Below, in pieces: positions 34,374 to 44,256 of a DNA stretch of 64,000 nt. The notes below the pieces were generated by a model that was not told where the DNA came from, ran no database searches, and was given only the letters and a program-made list of their open reading frames with translations. The stretch comes from SAR116 cluster bacterium AG-447-A06. GTDB taxonomy: Bacteria > Pseudomonadota > Alphaproteobacteria > Puniceispirillales > Puniceispirillaceae. Every line of letters starts with the position of its first letter. The stretch's first letter is position 1. The position numbers and the translations under genes are program-made. The stretch is taken from NCBI GenBank assembly GCA_003212345.1, contig QCPZ01000004.1, positions 1-64,000 on the forward strand. The letters are read 5' to 3'.

Positions 34374-35480
34374 TTACGCGGGTTGCTTGTACAGTTGCAG
34401 GAACACATCTGCAAGCGTTTCAAAGTCGCTTTTTACCGTTGCCCAACCCCCTGAAATGCGAATAGCCTCCTTAGCGCGTTCACCCGCCCCCATCGCCTCC
34501 AGCACGTGGCTTGACTTCACCTTCCCGGATGAGCAAGCCGCACCGGCACTGATGGCAATACCGGCGAGGTCAAATGCAATGATCATAGCCTCTGCAGCCT
34601 TACCAGCAGCCGCAATACAGCTCGTGTTTCCAAGTCGTGGAGCAGATTTGCCAAACACCGCAATGCCATCGCGTTTATCTAGCATCCGGGCTTCAAAATC
34701 GTTACGCCATGCCGCCATTTCATTATAATGACCGATATCGCCAAGCGCGTCTGCCGCAGCTGCGCCAAAACCAGCGATCCCTATCAGATTTTCAGTGCCT
34801 GGTCTCCGTCCGTGCTCTTGCCCCCCGCCACGCAGCAAGCTCGCAAGTCTACATCCTGGGCGAACCAGCAAAGCTCCAACCCCTGCGGGACCACCGATTT
34901 TATGTGCTGAAAAACTAGCATAACTAATTCCTGAATTGGTAAAGTCAAGATGGTTTTTGCCAAACACCTGCACCATATCACTGTGAAAGGCGAGGTTCGA
35001 ACTGCGAGCCATTTCGGCAATCTGGTCAATTGGCTGTAACACCCCAGTCTCATTATTGGCCGCCATTACCGAAATAATTGTATTCGGTTTTACCGCATCA
35101 TCAATCATGGAAATAGTAGCCGCCAGTTGATCAAGGTCAATGACACCATTCTCATCAACGGCAATCATCTGGCAACGGTCATGCGCATAGCGAACGGAGT
35201 CATGCTCAATCGCACTGGTAATCACATGGTCGTATTGCGCCAGCACCAGATTATTGCTCTCGGTGCCACCGCTGGTAAAGACGACATTTGTTGGACTACA
35301 TCCGGCCAGCATCGCAACCGATTCACGCGCCGATTCAACAAGCGAACGTGCGTTGCGCCCAAAGCCATGAACTGATGATGGGTTTGCCGGCGGCCCCATC
35401 GCACCAAGCATCTCGGTCATTGCGGCGCTTCGCAACGGCGTTGTGGCATTATTATCAAGATAAACTTTCATGTCACGCAT
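34374..35480 (-). CDS. cysteine desulfurase (NifS/IscS family)
   Basis: PLP enzyme that removes sulfur from cysteine as a protein-bound persulfide. N-terminal VYLDNNATTPL, the PLP lysine in FSAHKIGGPAGVGAL, GGGQEHGRRPGTEN, and the active-site loop cysteine in AGAACSSGKVKSSHV are all present. At 368 aa it is in the class I size range. It lies between cysE and ferredoxin-mnmA, so the locus links cysteine synthesis to sulfur transfer. An internal ATG at 35471 is an alternative start. Confidence 0.93.
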   Translation of the reverse strand: MRDMKVYLDNNATTPLRSAAMTEMLGAMGPPANPSSVHGFGRNARSLVESARESVAMLAGCSPTNVVFTSGGTESNNLVLAQYDHVITSAIEHDSVRYAHDRCQMIAVDENGVIDLDQLAATISMIDDAVKPNTIISVMAANNETGVLQPIDQIAEMARSSNLAFHSDMVQVFGKNHLDFTNSGISYASFSAHKIGGPAGVGALLVRPGCRLASLLRGGGQEHGRRPGTENLIGIAGFGAAAADALGDIGHYNEMAAWRNDFEARMLDKRDGIAVFGKSAPRLGNTSCIAAAGKAAEAMIIAFDLAGIAISAGAACSSGKVKSSHVLEAMGAGERAKEAIRISGGWATVKSDFETLADVFLQLYKQPA

Positions 35481-35508
35481 CTTTGATTGTCAAAATTATA
35501 ATTGCCAA

Positions 35509-36258
35509 CTAGCTGCTCGATTTCGGTTTGGTTTTTTGTTTTTCTTTTTTTACTGCTGCGGGACGGGCTAAATCCTCCAGCTGTTTTTCGAGGTTGCTAA
35601 GGGCTAAGCGCTGCCTTTGCACTTCATCAACAAGCGCCCGGATTGTCCGTTCACGCGGGTCAGAGTCAAGGCCTGAATGAACCGCGTAAGGCATGAAACT
35701 TATCTCACCTGACGACTTTGCATCACCTTTGCTCATCTGGCGTGCAGGCACCCCTACAACTGTTGCGCCTTCGGGAACATCTTTGGTAACCACTGAATTA
35801 CCACCAACCCGCGCGCACCGACTTACCGTAATCGGGCCAAGAATTTGTGCCCCAGCTCCGACAACCACATAATCACCTAATGTAGGGTGTCTTTTGGCAT
35901 CCCGCTGTTTTTCCGAATCAATTGCCGGCATAACCCCGCCAAGAGTGACATCATGATAAAGCGTCACATCACGGCCAATTTCAGCAGTCTGCCCAATAAC
36001 CGTGCCCATGCCATGATCAACAAAGAAGCCCGGGCCAATTTTTGCCGCAGGATGAATTTCAATTCCTGTCAATATTCGCGCAATTTGCATTATCAACCGA
36101 GCAATAAAATGAAGTCCGATGCGCCAGAGACCATGTGACACCCGATAGGCAACCATGACTTGAAAACTGGGATACAAAAAGATCGCCGCCAGCCGGTGAC
36201 TTGCCGCCGGATCGCGTTCCATTATAGCTCTGAGATCCCGGCATAAATTTGCATACAT
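35509..36258 (-). CDS. cysE: serine O-acetyltransferase
   Basis: First step of cysteine synthesis: acetylates serine with acetyl-CoA. It has the left-handed beta-helix hexapeptide region (IEIHPAAKIGPGFFVDHGMG, then TVIGQTAEIGRDVTLYHDVT) and GGNSVVTKDVPEGATVVG. Compared with E. coli CysE it has a Lys-rich C-terminal extension (KKEKQKTKPKSSS). It lies 28 bp upstream of the cysteine desulfurase gene. The 211 bp to the divergent hydrolase gene should hold both promoters; I recognise no specific site there. Confidence 0.94.
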   Translation of the reverse strand: MYANLCRDLRAIMERDPAASHRLAAIFLYPSFQVMVAYRVSHGLWRIGLHFIARLIMQIARILTGIEIHPAAKIGPGFFVDHGMGTVIGQTAEIGRDVTLYHDVTLGGVMPAIDSEKQRDAKRHPTLGDYVVVGAGAQILGPITVSRCARVGGNSVVTKDVPEGATVVGVPARQMSKGDAKSSGEISFMPYAVHSGLDSDPRERTIRALVDEVQRQRLALSNLEKQLEDLARPAAVKKEKQKTKPKSSS

Positions 36259-36469
36259 ATGTCTAAATCCGATACTGGTTCTTTAAGCAAAACCTGTTTG
36301 ACACTACAATTTGCCAGATGGGTCAATGACAAGGAACAGCTTCCCCGGTAAACAATACTCAAATAAATCACCCATTGGAGCACTGTTAGATGGAAAACGC
36401 CACTTGGCGTGCTATACATAGTAAGATATAAGGCCCAATTACGATAGTGCAAGATGATCGGAAAAAGTT

Positions 36470-37132
36470 ATGCCAGAGGTGATTATTAACGGTCCGGATG
36501 GACGGCTGGAGTGTCGCTACATGCCGAGCGATGTAACAGATGCACCGACCGCCCTTATTCTTCACCCCGAACCCGATAAGGGCGGCACAATGAATAATCG
36601 TGTTACCTATGCACTATACAAACTTTTTCAGGCCCGCGGCTTTGCCGTGCTGCGTTTTAATTTTAGGGGTGTTGGGCGAAGTCAGGGTGAATATGATAAT
36701 GGAGAAGGCGAATTGTCGGATGCGGCAACAGCAATGGATTGGCTACAAGCACAAAACCCAGCATCGCGCGAATGCTGGATCGCTGGGTTTTCATTTGGGT
36801 CATGGATTGGCATGCAATTGATGATGAGGCGCCCTGAAATTCAAGGATTTATAGCAGCAACACCGCCAGCATTGACGCATGATTTTTCATTCCTTGCCCC
36901 TTGCCCCGCCTCGGGCTTGATCGTGCATGGCGAAGAGGATGAACAAGTTCCACCTGATGCCATTTACAAATTAGTTGAACGTTTATCGATTCAGAAAGGC
37001 GTAACGATCGATATTGATTTAGTTGCAGGTGCCAACCACTTCTTTACCGATCACCTTGACCCGATGATTGAGCAGGTATCAACCTATCTTGACAAGACGT
37101 TAAACGAGCCAAATTTCGACCCGCTTGCCTGA
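36470..37132 (+). CDS. alpha/beta hydrolase
   Basis: A 220 aa serine hydrolase-type protein. The HPEPDKGGTMNN stretch, FRGVGRSQGEYDNG, the nucleophile elbow GFSFGSWIG and the late histidine in AGANHFFTDH fit the fold. Homologues of this short type sit near tyrS and Fe-S/sulfur genes in many alphaproteobacteria. Substrate unknown. It is followed 73 bp later by tyrS on the same strand. Confidence 0.88.
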   Translation: MPEVIINGPDGRLECRYMPSDVTDAPTALILHPEPDKGGTMNNRVTYALYKLFQARGFAVLRFNFRGVGRSQGEYDNGEGELSDAATAMDWLQAQNPASRECWIAGFSFGSWIGMQLMMRRPEIQGFIAATPPALTHDFSFLAPCPASGLIVHGEEDEQVPPDAIYKLVERLSIQKGVTIDIDLVAGANHFFTDHLDPMIEQVSTYLDKTLNEPNFDPLA

Positions 37133-37205
37133 CTATACCCTATGGCTATAGATTTAACACAATAATCAGGGGCTTTTCTTGAAATTTCCATAACCTGGAT
37201 CAAAA

Positions 37206-38450
37206 ATGACCTACAAATCAAATCTCATCCAGCAATTTAGTGACCGTGGCTATATCCACCAGGCAACCAATATTGACGCCCTTGATGTGCTCGCGGCAAA
37301 TCATATCATTCCAACTTATATCGGGTTTGATTGCACTGCTGACAGCCTTCATGTTGGTTCACTCGTCCAAATCATGATGTTACGAATTTTACAGAAGAGC
37401 GGTCATAAACCGATTGTTTTGATGGGTGGTGGCACAACCAAGGTTGGTGACCCATCTGGTAGGGATGCCGCCCGCCCACTATTATCCAATCACGATATAG
37501 AAACCAATAAAAATGGAATTAAACGCGTCTTTGAAAAATATTTAACCTTTGGCGATGGAACATCTGATGCGTTAATGGTTGACAATGCTGATTGGCTAAA
37601 CAGCATCCAATATGTGAAGTTTTTGCGCGACTATGGTCCACATTTTTCAATTAACCGCATGATGGCAATGGAGTCGGTAAAACTTCGCCTTGACCGAGAA
37701 CAGCCCTTATCCTTTCTTGAATTTAACTATGCCATTCTGCAAGCTTATGATTTTCTCGAATTACGCCGCCGGTATGGTTGCCAATTGCAGATGGGCGGAT
37801 CAGACCAATGGGGGAATATTGTAGCCGGAATTGATCTAACACGGCGCGTTGACGGACAAGAAATTTTTGGACTGACCTCGCCATTAATCACCACGTCATC
37901 AGGCACTAAAATGGGAAAATCTGCCAGCGGAGCCATCTGGCTAAATGATGAAAAACTGTCCAGCTTTGATTTCTGGCAATTCTGGCGAAATACTGAAGAC
38001 TCTGATGTTGAGAGATTTCTTGGCCTGTTTACTGAATTGCCAATGGCGGAAGTCCGCAGGCTTGGGGCATTGAGGGGAGCCGACATTAATGATGCTAAGG
38101 TCATCCTTGCCGATGAAGCAACGCGTTTGTGCCACGGAAAAGAGGCTGCAGAAAAAGCCAAAGCAACGGCTCAAACAACTTTTAGCGACAAAGGAATGGC
38201 TGACGGATTGCATCAAGTATGCATCACAACTGAGTCAGCCGCAGCGCTTTCGGTCATTGCGGCGCTAACCATGGTCGGCTTTGCAAAATCAAATGGCGAC
38301 GCAAGGCGCTTAATCCGCGGTGGTGGGGCTCGTGTCAATGGCAGTTCTATCAGCGATGAAAACACTATAATTAGTCATGCAGATTTCAACCTGGGAAAAG
38401 TCAAAATCTCCGCAGGTAAAAAGCGGCACGCCCTAATCATTATTGAATAA
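37206..38450 (+). CDS. tyrS: tyrosyl-tRNA synthetase
   Basis: Class I aminoacyl-tRNA synthetase charging tRNA-Tyr. The HIGH-type motif is HVGSLVQ (about residues 47-53), the KMSKS-type motif is KMGKSASGAIWL, and the tyrosine pocket QMGGSDQWGNIVAG is clear. A C-terminal S4 RNA-binding domain (ARRLIRGGGARVNGS) is present. At 414 aa the length is normal. It converges with the AsmA-like gene. The 76 bp between holds an imperfect inverted repeat (GGCTG...CAGCC) without a T-run. Confidence 0.97.
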   Translation: MTYKSNLIQQFSDRGYIHQATNIDALDVLAANHIIPTYIGFDCTADSLHVGSLVQIMMLRILQKSGHKPIVLMGGGTTKVGDPSGRDAARPLLSNHDIETNKNGIKRVFEKYLTFGDGTSDALMVDNADWLNSIQYVKFLRDYGPHFSINRMMAMESVKLRLDREQPLSFLEFNYAILQAYDFLELRRRYGCQLQMGGSDQWGNIVAGIDLTRRVDGQEIFGLTSPLITTSSGTKMGKSASGAIWLNDEKLSSFDFWQFWRNTEDSDVERFLGLFTELPMAEVRRLGALRGADINDAKVILADEATRLCHGKEAAEKAKATAQTTFSDKGMADGLHQVCITTESAAALSVIAALTMVGFAKSNGDARRLIRGGGARVNGSSISDENTIISHADFNLGKVKISAGKKRHALIIIE

Positions 38451-38526
38451 CCACTCTTTTGAAATAGGCTGCCGATTTAAAAATTGAACTGTTAAGATCG
38501 ACAGCCAAATACTCTTCCACAATAGT

Positions 38527-41500
38527 CTAATCCCCAGCTTTGACCTTTTGTTTGCTACTGCCGGCTTTAATTTCAGCTTTGTCTGGACCAAATAAACGTT
38601 GCTCTTCACTGCCTAACCAGTTCGGTGAAAATAAATCACGGATCAATCCGGGTGCCACGCTGGTTACTGGATTTACTGACGTTTTCATATCATCAGATGT
38701 GCCAGTAACCTTGAACTGCGTAACAAAAATACCGCTCTTGTCAATGCCAGTAATTAAATCCCCCAAAAGGGGCAATCTACCAATAATTTTACTGATCTGA
38801 TTCACTGGTACCAGATTTCCACTAACATCAATTTTTTTTGTAGTACGATCAAAGACGCCAAGCATCGTAACGCCGACAGCTTCGCCACTAGCCCTCATGC
38901 TAGAAATTTTCACAATCGGACCTCGCGTTTCTAAAACAGCGTGACCTCGCTGGAAAGCAGTACCATCCCCCTCAACGAGAGAATATAAACCTGCCAGACT
39001 TAAAACCGAAAATGCCCTTAGTGCTCGCGGTGCCTCCACAACTCGAAATTTAGCCAATTCGATTGTCGTGTCATACGATCTAAAATTACCCTCCTTGAAC
39101 GTATTTGTCAGCCATAATTTTCCACCACGAACCGTATCCGTGACTTTAAGGCCGGAGAGAACTCGTCCGGCATTTTCAGATACAATCATCAGTTTGGGCG
39201 CGGCATTAGTTGACGTTTTGAAAGTCAGGCTTGCTTCGCCACCCCCAATCAAACCCGTACCAGTCATCATCTCTTCTCGCGAACCAAAGCGCATTTTCAT
39301 ATCGGCCTCGGTAATCAGAGGTTCCCCATGAACGGACAGCATTCCAAAAAATTCGGCATTACCAATACCGCTGCTGTCACGTTTGCCAGAAAGCTGGCCA
39401 GATAAAGTTATATCATCATCAACAACAATACGGTCGGCGGTGAAATCGAAAATCAACGTTTCACCGCCGCTAACACCCTCATTACGCCTCAGCGGCACCA
39501 GATTAACCAATTTGGCGGTTGCCCCTACTTTCCATGACTCTGCAGCATTTTGTTCAATGATTAGATCGCGCAAATCATTCCCAGGCCATGCTACGCGTTC
39601 AAAAAATGCTGCCTGAACTTGGCCATTTACACCAAAGGCTACTTGTCCCTGCGCAGACAAGCTGCCAGCAGCCATATCAATATTCTGCAACGACGTCATT
39701 TGACCGTTGCGAAGGGTGATTGTCATAATGGCTCGGCCATCTTCTGCCGGTAATTTTGCCCAGCCTATTTCTGGAACATTTATGGATGTTCCACGCAAAT
39801 CAGCGGTCAAACCAATGCGGGCCTCACGTAACAAGGGGTCGCCAGAATAGGCAATTTTGCCACCAATGGCTCCAGCAATATCAATGCCAGAGATTTGCCC
39901 AACCGCATCGGCAAGCAATTCAGAGGGTGGAGCTTGAGCAACTAGGTCGACATGGCCTTTAATATGATTCAGGCCTAGACTAAATTCACTGGGCGCCCCA
40001 TAAACATCTGCGGTCCCGGTAATCTGGCTATTTTCTTTTCCAACATTTACCACGAGCTCTGCATTTTTTATATTCATAAAGTTTGGCAGATTTCGGAAGA
40101 TCCCATTACTGACGGTAGCGTCCATTGTTTTTATGCACTGCGCCAATGCCACCTTTTTTCCCAACGGCATTATGGCTTCTAAGGAGAATTCAATTTCTCC
40201 GTCAGCCTCAATCTTATTGAAATCAAAGCTGCCATATTTTGACAGTCCAACTTGACGGGCAAGATCGAGCGTGTCACTCATACCACCTTTTGCGGTAAGC
40301 GTAACATGTGCATCTTTTTCCACTTTCGCCAAAACTGGGGCAATAACCACCCGACCACGTTTTAAAGACACACTCCCAATACGCCCCTTTAAAATACTTG
40401 CGGAAAATTCATCATTATTCCAATATAAATCAGCGTCGATATTGGTAAGGTTGTCAGCATTTTTGGACCATGTTAAATGGGCATCTCGAACTTTGACGTC
40501 TCCCTCTAAATCATAAACGTTTTGCACTCCTTCGGCCGCACCGAGGTCAGCAGAAATTGATAATTTTGAGGCACGAACCCGACCCGTCGCAATATTGCTG
40601 ACTACCCAGTCCCGGGTCTTTGTTGCCACCCAGTTTGGCCACAACGCCGAAAATAGCGGGGCATCCATGTCGGGTACATTTAAACGCAGCTTAAGATCGC
40701 GTGTTGCCAATGCATCATTCATTTCGAGAACGCCCTTGAGATCAAACCTGCCAGCACTTCCAAAGTTTAACTCCAAGTGCTCCAACTCCACTTTGCCATC
40801 GCGCAGCACTGATTTCATTTGTCCTGAAGGTACGTCAAGTCGTTCATATCCTGCCACCAACATTGACCCATCTTTAACATTAAGATCGACAAGCACTTGT
40901 TGAACGCCATCCTTGCCAACGCTCATGCCCAAATCACCGTCGATTGTAGCCACAAGTCGTTGATACTGACCATTCGACAAACTTATGCGCACAGCAGAAA
41001 ATTTGCTTTCGAGATCTAACTTTAACAGGTCAAGCGTACTGGTTTGAGACTGAAAGACCCCTTCAAATCCTACTTTGACAACTTTGAAATGGCCGCCATT
41101 AAAGCGCTTTTTTATTGCTGTATTTAAACGAGGGGCTACTGAGTCCGGCCAATCATCTAGCAAAGCTTGAACGGGCAAATTTTTTGCCTCAATCATACCA
41201 GTGACAATTGATGAGGGCGCGTGGAAGTTCTTGACCGTGCCAATGAATGACAGCGCCCGATTGTCTGTCATTTCCAATTCAGCCTTGCTAACGATCAAAT
41301 CATTACGCGCCATATCATAAGCAAAAATAAGATCAGCATTGTTAAAAGCAGCATTGCGGCGAATTCCAGGTACGTTCAAAATACCATTGATCAGGGTCAC
41401 ATCCGCACTTGCAGAAGACAAAATGCTATTTTCCATCTCAACAGCGACATGCCCGGACAAAACACCAACTCGGCTTAAGGAAGAAGGAAGGCCATCGATA

Positions 41501-42255
41501 TAATCAATAATTCCAGCAGTTTGTAATTCAGACGCACTCAGATCAATCTTAAGGCTCTTGCTTCCAGGCCAACCATCGAAAGACAAGGTAAAGCTGCCAG
41601 CAGCCTCACGAGCTTCGTTTATCCGGCTGGCGCGCATGCTTCCAGAAACTTCGCCACTATCACCGGATGTGACATCAATATAAATATTTTCAAAGACCAA
41701 ATTGGGGAACGCCCTATTTTCATAGGACAATGATAGGCGGTCAGTCTCGATTGCTATAAGTTTGACGCCACCAAGGTAACTTCTGGCGTTTTGCAACTGC
41801 ACCGAATTCGGCCGTGTTTGATTAGCATTTTTTGCAAGTCTATCAAGAAACAAAATTGCGGGAGAGCCTGACCATCCACTACTTTTTTTCACGAGGTCAA
41901 GCTTAACACCACGTAAAAAGATGGTTTCCGGGCGCCCTCCAAGGACGCTTGTCCATCCAAATCCCATATCCGCTCTCGGCAAGTTGATTTGTTCACTATC
42001 CAGAGTAATCACAAGATCGCTTGCAGTTAGCTGTATAGGTTGACGTGATAAGGAAACACTGATTCGTGCGTCGCCAACGGTAGCCGTGCCCGAGCCAACC
42101 ATCGTCGCGAGTTCAGTTTCGAGAATCCGACTGAGGCCCCCAACCTCGTTCACATATAGATACCCAGCCCCAACCACTGTTATAACCAGAGATGTGAAAG
42201 TAATGACTAAAGCCTTTAAAATACCCGTCACTGTAATTCTTTTTTGTGCAGACAC
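38527..42255 (-). CDS. large AsmA/YhdP-like envelope protein
   Basis: A 1242 aa protein with one N-terminal TM helix (LVITFTSLVITVVGAGYLYV) and a very long periplasmic beta-type region. The C-terminal part matches AsmA-like domains (LETRGPIVKISSMRASGEAV, then LVPVNQISKIIGRLPLLGDL). Members of this superfamily form groove-like bridges thought to move phospholipids between membranes. The start is GTG (42253-42255) with AAGGA 8 nt upstream. It is divergent from the broken peroxiredoxin gene and convergent with tyrS. Confidence 0.88.
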   Translation of the reverse strand: MSAQKRITVTGILKALVITFTSLVITVVGAGYLYVNEVGGLSRILETELATMVGSGTATVGDARISVSLSRQPIQLTASDLVITLDSEQINLPRADMGFGWTSVLGGRPETIFLRGVKLDLVKKSSGWSGSPAILFLDRLAKNANQTRPNSVQLQNARSYLGGVKLIAIETDRLSLSYENRAFPNLVFENIYIDVTSGDSGEVSGSMRASRINEAREAAGSFTLSFDGWPGSKSLKIDLSASELQTAGIIDYIDGLPSSLSRVGVLSGHVAVEMENSILSSASADVTLINGILNVPGIRRNAAFNNADLIFAYDMARNDLIVSKAELEMTDNRALSFIGTVKNFHAPSSIVTGMIEAKNLPVQALLDDWPDSVAPRLNTAIKKRFNGGHFKVVKVGFEGVFQSQTSTLDLLKLDLESKFSAVRISLSNGQYQRLVATIDGDLGMSVGKDGVQQVLVDLNVKDGSMLVAGYERLDVPSGQMKSVLRDGKVELEHLELNFGSAGRFDLKGVLEMNDALATRDLKLRLNVPDMDAPLFSALWPNWVATKTRDWVVSNIATGRVRASKLSISADLGAAEGVQNVYDLEGDVKVRDAHLTWSKNADNLTNIDADLYWNNDEFSASILKGRIGSVSLKRGRVVIAPVLAKVEKDAHVTLTAKGGMSDTLDLARQVGLSKYGSFDFNKIEADGEIEFSLEAIMPLGKKVALAQCIKTMDATVSNGIFRNLPNFMNIKNAELVVNVGKENSQITGTADVYGAPSEFSLGLNHIKGHVDLVAQAPPSELLADAVGQISGIDIAGAIGGKIAYSGDPLLREARIGLTADLRGTSINVPEIGWAKLPAEDGRAIMTITLRNGQMTSLQNIDMAAGSLSAQGQVAFGVNGQVQAAFFERVAWPGNDLRDLIIEQNAAESWKVGATAKLVNLVPLRRNEGVSGGETLIFDFTADRIVVDDDITLSGQLSGKRDSSGIGNAEFFGMLSVHGEPLITEADMKMRFGSREEMMTGTGLIGGGEASLTFKTSTNAAPKLMIVSENAGRVLSGLKVTDTVRGGKLWLTNTFKEGNFRSYDTTIELAKFRVVEAPRALRAFSVLSLAGLYSLVEGDGTAFQRGHAVLETRGPIVKISSMRASGEAVGVTMLGVFDRTTKKIDVSGNLVPVNQISKIIGRLPLLGDLITGIDKSGIFVTQFKVTGTSDDMKTSVNPVTSVAPGLIRDLFSPNWLGSEEQRLFGPDKAEIKAGSSKQKVKAGD

Positions 42256-42418
42256 ACCGTGTCCTTTTTAGCTAGAAGACTGTCTTAACTTAACCATGTC
42301 CAACGCAAGCTGGCTTGCGATCTGAGAGGAACATATTATCTAGTACTATCTACAATTGAAACATTTTAAACGTCGCAATATCCTGTGGTGCGCGCTCCTG
42401 ATAAATAGGACTTACAAC

Positions 42419-42845
42419 ATGCTTAAAATCGGCAGCTCTGCACCGGAGCTATCAATTCAAACAGATTGCGGCTGGTTTTCTTTAACCGAACAATTTGACA
42501 AAAAAGTGGTCATATTTTTTTCCACGCGCTGACTCATCTGGCTGTATCAAAGAAGCCATACAATTTTCCGCATTAGGTGATGCTTTTGCCGAGGAAAACA
42601 CTGTCGTTATTGGCATTTCCAAAGATGGGCCAGCACGACTAGCAAAGTTCAGATTAAAGCATAATTTAACCTGCCTTCTGGGAGCCGACGATGAGACGGA
42701 TCTATGCGAACAGTTTGGCGTATGGGTCAAAAAATCAATGTATGGGAAAAATTTCATGGGTGTCCATAGATCAAGTTTTCTTATTGATATTGATAGAAAA
42801 ATAATTAGCATTTGGCCTAAAGTAAAGGTTGATGGCCACGCCTAA
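42419..42845 (+). pseudogene. bcp: peroxiredoxin (Bcp/PrxQ) gene with frameshift
   Basis: Reading from ATG 42419 gives a peroxiredoxin N-terminus (MLKIGSSAPELSIQ, then WFSLTEQFDKKVVIFFS) that stops at a TGA at 42530-42532. The +1 frame continues the family at once (FFPRADSSGC, with the peroxidatic cysteine), through GISKDGPARLAKFRLKHNL to a normal C-terminus and a TAA at 42843-42845. Removing one T from the T7 run at 42515-42521 restores a single ORF of about 141 aa. It could be a true pseudogene, an assembly or sequencing error, or slippage at the homopolymer. The usual resolving cysteine five residues later is isoleucine. Confidence 0.85.
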
Positions 42846-43041
42846 GACGTTTTGGCCTCAGTAAAGGCCCTCAGACCAAAACAGGATGAATGTGCTAGAC
42901 TTAAAAAAAGAGACTAAAACGGTTTTACAAAACATATCTATTTTGAAAGGCACCAGAGCTTGGTTTTGTCTCACCCTTTTAAGCGGTCGTTTGTCGCCCC
43001 TCAAAAATCTGCAAAGGAACCCCCAAAGAAAATACAACAGC

Positions 43042-44148
43042 CTAGCGTCGATTACCGACACGAGCGGCAAGGCTGGCTTCGATGAAATCGTCCAAATCTC
43101 CATCGAGAACGCCTTGCGCATTACCTTTTTCAACATTGGTGCGCAAATCTTTAACCATTTGATAGGGGTGCAGCACATAAGATCGGATCTGATTTCCCCA
43201 ACCGATATCAGTTTTACTTGACGCTGCATCGTTTGCAGCATCCTCACGGCGCTGCAATTCTCGCTCATAAAGACGGGCTTTAAGCATATTAAAAGCAGTC
43301 GCGCGGTTGCGATGCTGTGAGCGATCATTCTGGCATTGCACAACAATATTGGTTGGTAAGTGCGTAATGCGAATGGCAGAGTCAGTTTTATTCACATGTT
43401 GACCACCCGCACCTGATGCACGGTAAGTATCGATACGAAGGTCTTTGTCTTCGATTTCTATCTCGATATTGTCGTCAACAACCGGGTAGACCCATACGCT
43501 GGCAAAACTTGTGTGGCGGCGAGCTGAACTATCATATGGAGAGATGCGGACCAACCGGTGAACACCTGATTCTGTTTTCATCCAGCCATAGGCATTTTCA
43601 CCTTCAACACGCATTGTCGTAGACTTAATGCCAGCCTCTTCACCCGCACTTTCCTCGATAAGTTGAATTTTGAAACCACGTGCCTCACTCCAACGGCTGT
43701 ACATCCGCACCAACATCAGGGCCCAGTCCTGTGCCTCAGTCCCACCAGCACCGGCATGAACCTCAATAAAGCAGTGATTTGCATCCGCTTCACCCGACAA
43801 CAGGCTCTCAAGCTGACGTTTTTCAGCAATACAAACCAAGGTGCTGAGCGATGCCTCAGCATCAGCTACGATCTCCTCATCATTTTCAGCAGCGCCAAGC
43901 TCCATCAATGCAACCAAATCATCCATTTCAAATTGCAGTGTATCGATAACTGATAATTGGCGCTCGAGCCGATTTTTTTCCCGCATCGTTTCCTGCGCAT
44001 TCACCTGATCATTCCAGAAATCCCCATTGGTAATTAGAGCCTCCAGATCTGCCAGTCGAGCTTTTGCATCATCATATTTGACATGCTTGCGCAGTAGATC
44101 AACTGCCGATTTGATAGTGTTGATTTTAGCTAAGGTTTCGGCTTGCAT
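43042..44148 (-). CDS. prfB: peptide chain release factor 2
   Basis: Releases polypeptides at UGA and UAA. The GGQ motif lies in RASGAGGQHVNKTDSAIRIT, and the family core VHAGAGGTEAQDWA is present. At 368 aa it is full length in one frame. The autoregulatory programmed frameshift of E. coli prfB is absent: the equivalent region (LRKHVKYDDAKARL) reads straight through. The codon-recognition tripeptide region was not checked in detail. It lies downstream of mrcA on the same strand (108 bp), as in many alphaproteobacteria. Confidence 0.97.
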   Translation of the reverse strand: MQAETLAKINTIKSAVDLLRKHVKYDDAKARLADLEALITNGDFWNDQVNAQETMREKNRLERQLSVIDTLQFEMDDLVALMELGAAENDEEIVADAEASLSTLVCIAEKRQLESLLSGEADANHCFIEVHAGAGGTEAQDWALMLVRMYSRWSEARGFKIQLIEESAGEEAGIKSTTMRVEGENAYGWMKTESGVHRLVRISPYDSSARRHTSFASVWVYPVVDDNIEIEIEDKDLRIDTYRASGAGGQHVNKTDSAIRITHLPTNIVVQCQNDRSQHRNRATAFNMLKARLYERELQRREDAANDAASSKTDIGWGNQIRSYVLHPYQMVKDLRTNVEKGNAQGVLDGDLDDFIEASLAARVGNRR

Positions 44149-44256
44149 GAGCTAACAATCCATTATCGGGTCAAAAAATACTAACTACAGCGTGTAACTA
44201 CCGTGCCAGTGGGGGCTATGGCAAGTCATCACTTCACAGTTTCATGCCAGTAACTG

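Noticed and set aside
42849-42880. GTTTTGG...CCAAAAC inverted repeat after the peroxiredoxin gene as a terminator
   Set aside because: A 7-bp stem with a loop of about 20 nt and no T-run; too weak to call.
42886-43221. 111 aa plus-strand ORF opposite the prfB 3' end
   Set aside because: Half of it is antisense to prfB and the rest lacks protein-like composition; the region 42846-43041 looks non-coding.
44060-44148. Programmed frameshift in prfB
   Set aside because: The reading frame is continuous through the region where E. coli prfB shifts; no in-frame UGA is present.
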